A stretch of 9,092 bases of DNA. Source: an uncultured Lachnospiraceae bacterium (GTDB lineage: Bacteria; Bacillota; Clostridia; Lachnospirales; Lachnospiraceae). Both the position numbers and the translations under genes were made by a program. The notes beneath the pieces are model-generated. The model ran no database searches. It was not told the DNA's origin and saw only the letters and a list, made by a program, of their open reading frames with translations. The DNA lies in the NCBI GenBank assembly GCA_910585215.1, contig CAJUDQ010000021.1, positions 602-9,693 on the forward strand, written 5' to 3'. This document shows, piece after piece, positions 7,382 to 9,092 of this stretch (position 1 is the stretch's first letter; every line of letters starts with the position of its first letter).

Positions 7382-7441
7382 ATTCCAAAAAACAGGTAAT
7401 GTTGGAATGAGAGGTACTTGTATTGGAATTACTGATACAAG
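7382..7441 (+). promoter_or_regulatory. Pair of 7-bp inverted repeats between the nitroreductase and HAD genes
   Basis: ATTCCAA (7382-7388) pairs with TTGGAAT (7402-7408). CTTGTAT (7417-7423) pairs with ATACAAG (7435-7441). A second TTGGAAT (7423-7429) sits in the loop of the second repeat and could compete for the first arm. No T-run follows, so these are not standard terminators. An operator or a switching leader is possible, and chance is not excluded. Confidence 0.25.
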
Positions 7442-7458
7442 AAGGATATTTTGAATAT

Positions 7459-7463
7459 GGAGG
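7459..7463 (+). promoter_or_regulatory. Ribosome binding site deciding the HAD gene start
   Basis: GGAGG lies 8 bases before the ATG at 7472. This selects 7472 over the in-frame TTG (7451) and ATG (7457), which lie upstream of or next to the site and have no site of their own. Confidence 0.75.
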
Positions 7464-7471
7464 AAAATTAT

Positions 7472-8191
7472 ATGAAAACACCCAAAATGGTATTGTTTGA
7501 TTATGGTCAGACACTTATTGCAGAACAGAAATTTGATGGAGTAAAGGGAACAGAGGCTGTCTTACAGTATGCTACAAGAAATAAGTATCATTTATTGGCA
7601 GAGCAGGTACAGGCCAAAGCAAATGAAATCAATCGGGAAGTTGGGAGAGTTGACCCTGAGAAAAGGCATTTATTTCAAATTGAAATACCCAATACAATGT
7701 TTACGCCTTATCTTTATGAATCGCAGGGAATAGAGATTGCATTAACCAACTCTGAAATTGATACAATATTCTGGAATGCCGCTGCTCCCGGAGTGCCGAC
7801 AGAGGGAATAAAAGATTTTTTAGGATATTTGAAAAAGAAAGGTATCCGCACAGGAGTAATCAGTAATATTTCTTATGCTCCTTCTGTGGTTGCAGAGCGT
7901 ATCAACAGACTGCTTCCGGAAAATACTTTTGAATTTATCATTACCTCAAGTAATTTTATGTTCCGCAAACCGAACAGAAGGATATTCGATTTGGCTTTGG
8001 AAAAAGCTGAATTACAGCCGGATGAAGTTTGGTATATCGGGGATCAGTATGAATGCGATGTGAAAGGTTCCTTAAATGCCGGTCTGCTGCCGGTATGGTA
8101 CATAGGGGCGATTGATCTGCCTTATGCAGAAGATAAAAATATTCTGACAGCAAATACTTGGAAGGAAATAGAATGCTACATGGAGGGATAG
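7472..8191 (+). CDS. HAD superfamily hydrolase
   Basis: This is a 239-residue soluble hydrolase of the haloacid dehalogenase superfamily, probably a small-molecule phosphatase with a helical cap inserted after motif I (about residues 17-95). The core motifs are in order. Motif I is FDYGQT (9-14), with nucleophile Asp10. Motif II is ISN, with Ser131. Motif III is Lys166 in RKP. Motif IV is GDxxxxD, with Asp191 and Asp196 before VKGSLNAGL. In motif I the usual second Asp (general acid, two residues after the nucleophile) is Gly12. Related HAD proteins with FDxGGT-type motifs are common, so the gene is not broken, but its chemistry may differ from classical phosphatases. A ribosome binding site 8 bases upstream fixes the start. 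The substrate is not predictable. Confidence 0.87.
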   Translation: MKTPKMVLFDYGQTLIAEQKFDGVKGTEAVLQYATRNKYHLLAEQVQAKANEINREVGRVDPEKRHLFQIEIPNTMFTPYLYESQGIEIALTNSEIDTIFWNAAAPGVPTEGIKDFLGYLKKKGIRTGVISNISYAPSVVAERINRLLPENTFEFIITSSNFMFRKPNRRIFDLALEKAELQPDEVWYIGDQYECDVKGSLNAGLLPVWYIGAIDLPYAEDKNILTANTWKEIECYMEG

Positions 8192-8198
8192 GGTATAC

Positions 8199-8309
8199 AG
8201 AGAACAGAAAATATCCAATAAACAATATATTGTATTTCTATTTGATACAGACGAATTTTTTGGAGAAGGAACATCATCAGAGGAAAGAGAAATGGTTGAT
8301 GAAAGATGA
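8199..8309 (+). pseudogene. Possible 3' remnant of an unidentified gene
   Basis: The frame from about 8199 to the TGA at 8307-8309 reads ...NKQYIVFLFDTDEFFGEG (ending near 8270) and then an acidic TSSEEREMVDER end, which looks like a real protein C-terminus. It has no usable start codon: the frame opens only after the TAG at 8169-8171, and its first ATG is at 8292. It could be the tail of a deleted gene. A second frame, ATG 8173 to TAG 8325 (50 codons, with GAAGG at 8161-8165), is also open but its residues look less protein-like. I recognise neither. Confidence 0.2.
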
Positions 8310-8325
8310 TAATTTAACGGAATAG

Positions 8326-8359
8326 GAACTACCCATTGGCTAAAGCCAATGGGTAATTC
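8326..8359. repeat. Perfect GGC-TAAA-GCC hairpin, possible IS200/IS605-type element end
   Basis: TACCCATTGGC (8330-8340) and GCCAATGGGTA (8345-8355) form an 11-bp perfect stem with the tetraloop TAAA. After one C/A mismatch it extends by GAA/TTC (8326-8328 and 8357-8359). Subterminal hairpins of this GGCTAAAGCC type are, to my recollection, frequent at ends of IS200/IS605 (TnpB-carrying) elements, and a TTTAAC (8313-8318) like that family's target sites lies just upstream. No tnpA or tnpB is present. It could equally be a transcript-end structure or a dispersed repeat. Confidence 0.4.
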
Positions 8360-8361
8360 AC

Positions 8362-8394
8362 AGGACTGTACTCAAAACGGGGCAGTCCTTTTTT
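8362..8394 (+). terminator. Intrinsic (rho-independent) terminator of the plus-strand run
   Basis: AGGACTG (8362-8368) and CAGTCCT (8383-8389) form a 7-bp stem, extendable by a T-G pair, with a 14-base loop. A run of six T (8389-8394) follows directly. It would end transcription from the HAD gene before the convergent gene at 8409-8843. On the minus strand no T-run follows the stem, so it should act in one direction only. Confidence 0.8.
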
Positions 8395-8408
8395 GACAGA
8401 TACCATAT

Positions 8409-8843
8409 TTACAAATATGCACAGATGTTTTCACGCAAATCGGATTCAAGATGTATCAGTTTTTCTGCCAGTTTCTTGATATCTTTATCTGCTGTTTTAT
8501 ACTGGTTCAGATATCGGTACAGAGATTTAATTCCCATATTACATCCGTCTGTAATCAAATCCGCAATCGTTTCATCTGACGGGTCAGTTGTCATTTTAAA
8601 GTTTGTTTTTAAGTGAGACATTCCCTTTGCCATAATCGAAGGGTCCTTTGGCTCGTCGTGAAATGCCTTTAGATAATTATCTATGTCTTTTGCAAGTTTT
8701 TCATGTTTTTCACGGCTGGTTCTCAGCAGATTTTTTAAATCGGAAGCCTTTACATCCTCAAGAATTTCATTAATTGCATCTACTGCCATAGCGGTTCCCG
8801 CACTGCATTCCTTTAATAATTTGATAGTATCATCATTTGCCAT
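8409..8843 (-). CDS. Ferritin-like four-helix protein, DUF2383-like (function unknown)
   Basis: This is a 144-residue, almost entirely helical, charged soluble protein. Helices are suggested at about 3-30, 34-62, 67-83 and 90-143. Its sequence resembles a family of short clostridial ferritin-like/DUF2383 proteins, notably in ITDGCNMGIKSLYRYLNQY (97-115) and the Lys/Glu-rich C-terminal helix. The canonical di-iron ExxH motifs of ferritins and rubrerythrins are not evident (REKHE at 44-48 is the nearest), so metal binding is doubtful. The start at 8843 is fixed by AGGAGG (complement of 8851-8856), seven bases upstream. An in-frame ATG at 8876 would add 11 residues encoded across that ribosome binding site. 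The gene is convergent with the HAD gene and monocistronic within this window. No function is assigned. Confidence 0.72.
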   Translation of the reverse strand: MANDDTIKLLKECSAGTAMAVDAINEILEDVKASDLKNLLRTSREKHEKLAKDIDNYLKAFHDEPKDPSIMAKGMSHLKTNFKMTTDPSDETIADLITDGCNMGIKSLYRYLNQYKTADKDIKKLAEKLIHLESDLRENICAYL

Positions 8844-9092
8844 AAAAAAATCCTCCTGAAAATTTATTTTTATCAAAAAACTATTTTTATTTTCTGATAA
8901 TATTGCTATATAAGAAGATGATTCAGGTAATTAATATAAGTACAAATAAATACCTGAATAATTTTGATTGATAAAATAATTTCAAAACTAGTATAACTAT
9001 TTACAAGTAAAAATATACAGAAGGCTGTTAAACAGATAGAAAAAATATATGAAAAATTAAATATTTGATTCATTGGGAACAGGCAAATGTCA
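8844..9092. promoter_or_regulatory. AT-rich upstream region with a 9-bp dyad; no gene seen
   Basis: No supported coding region is seen in this 249-bp end stretch. ATTCAGGTA (8921-8929) and TACCTGAAT (8951-8959) form a perfect dyad with arm centres 30 bp apart, about three helical turns. On the minus strand, -10-like TATATA (complement of 8907-8912) and TATTAT (complement of 8897-8902) lie just downstream of it, without a clear -35. The dyad could therefore be an operator for the ferritin-like gene. A short open stretch reading KNIQKAVKQIEKIYEKLNI near 9009-9065 has no start codon and is not called. Confidence 0.4.

Noticed and set aside
7423..7452. Promoter TTGGAA (7423-7428) / TATTTT (7447-7452) for the HAD gene
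   Set aside because: The transcript start would fall on the ribosome binding site at 7459-7463, leaving no usable leader.
8425..8616. Plus-strand 63-codon frame opposite the ferritin-like gene
   Set aside because: It is the antisense shadow of a well-supported minus-strand gene with its own ribosome binding site.
9009..9065. Short helix-like open stretch near the right edge
   Set aside because: It has no start codon, is only about 19 codons long, and sits in very AT-rich DNA with a stop directly upstream at 8994-8996.
1..9092. CRISPR arrays, tRNA or rRNA genes, known riboswitches, phage or toxin-antitoxin genes
   Set aside because: No regularly spaced repeats, cloverleaf-like segments, conserved riboswitch boxes or related protein motifs were seen on either strand.

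Overview
The window is AT-rich with low-GC Firmicutes features: strong AGGAGG-type ribosome binding sites, compact same-strand gene runs and lysine/glutamate-rich proteins. The protein families (BmrCD-like ABC exporter pair, Gx transporter, PhoU-tailed Na/Pi cotransporter, CPCC zinc-ribbon protein, clostridial ferritin-like helical protein) point to a gut clostridium, most likely Lachnospiraceae. That taxonomic call is inference, because no rRNA or marker gene is present.

Layout. Positions 1-4296 hold two overlapping ABC exporter half-transporter genes (45-1976 and 1969-3741), followed by a small Gx-family membrane protein (3802-4296). A dyad that could be an operator or -10 region lies at 7-22. 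A 257-bp gap (4297-4553) contains several inverted repeats and then leads into a Na/Pi cotransporter with a C-terminal PhoU-like domain (4554-6341). A short CPCC cysteine-rich protein (6385-6744), an FMN nitroreductase (6833-7381) and a HAD-type hydrolase (7472-8191) follow on the same strand. A stretch of about 220 bp without an intact gene (8192-8408) carries a possible gene remnant, a perfect GGC-TAAA-GCC hairpin and a clear intrinsic terminator. The last gene is convergent: a 144-residue ferritin-like helical protein on the minus strand (8409-8843). Positions 8844-9092 are very AT-rich, hold a 9-bp dyad and show no gene.

How the genes fit together. The two ABC subunits almost certainly form one heterodimeric exporter. 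Subunit A has Asp after Walker B and subunit B has a non-canonical LSSGE signature, so one ATP site should be degenerate and one catalytic. The remaining genes look like independent housekeeping or accessory functions (prenyl/ECF-like membrane protein, phosphate or anion homeostasis, redox, dephosphorylation), and I see no shared pathway.

I found no convincing undescribed multi-gene system. The observations most worth following are the possible mobile-element end at 8326-8359, the structured gap before the Na/Pi gene, the altered HAD motif I, and the operator-like dyads at 7-22 and 8921-8959.
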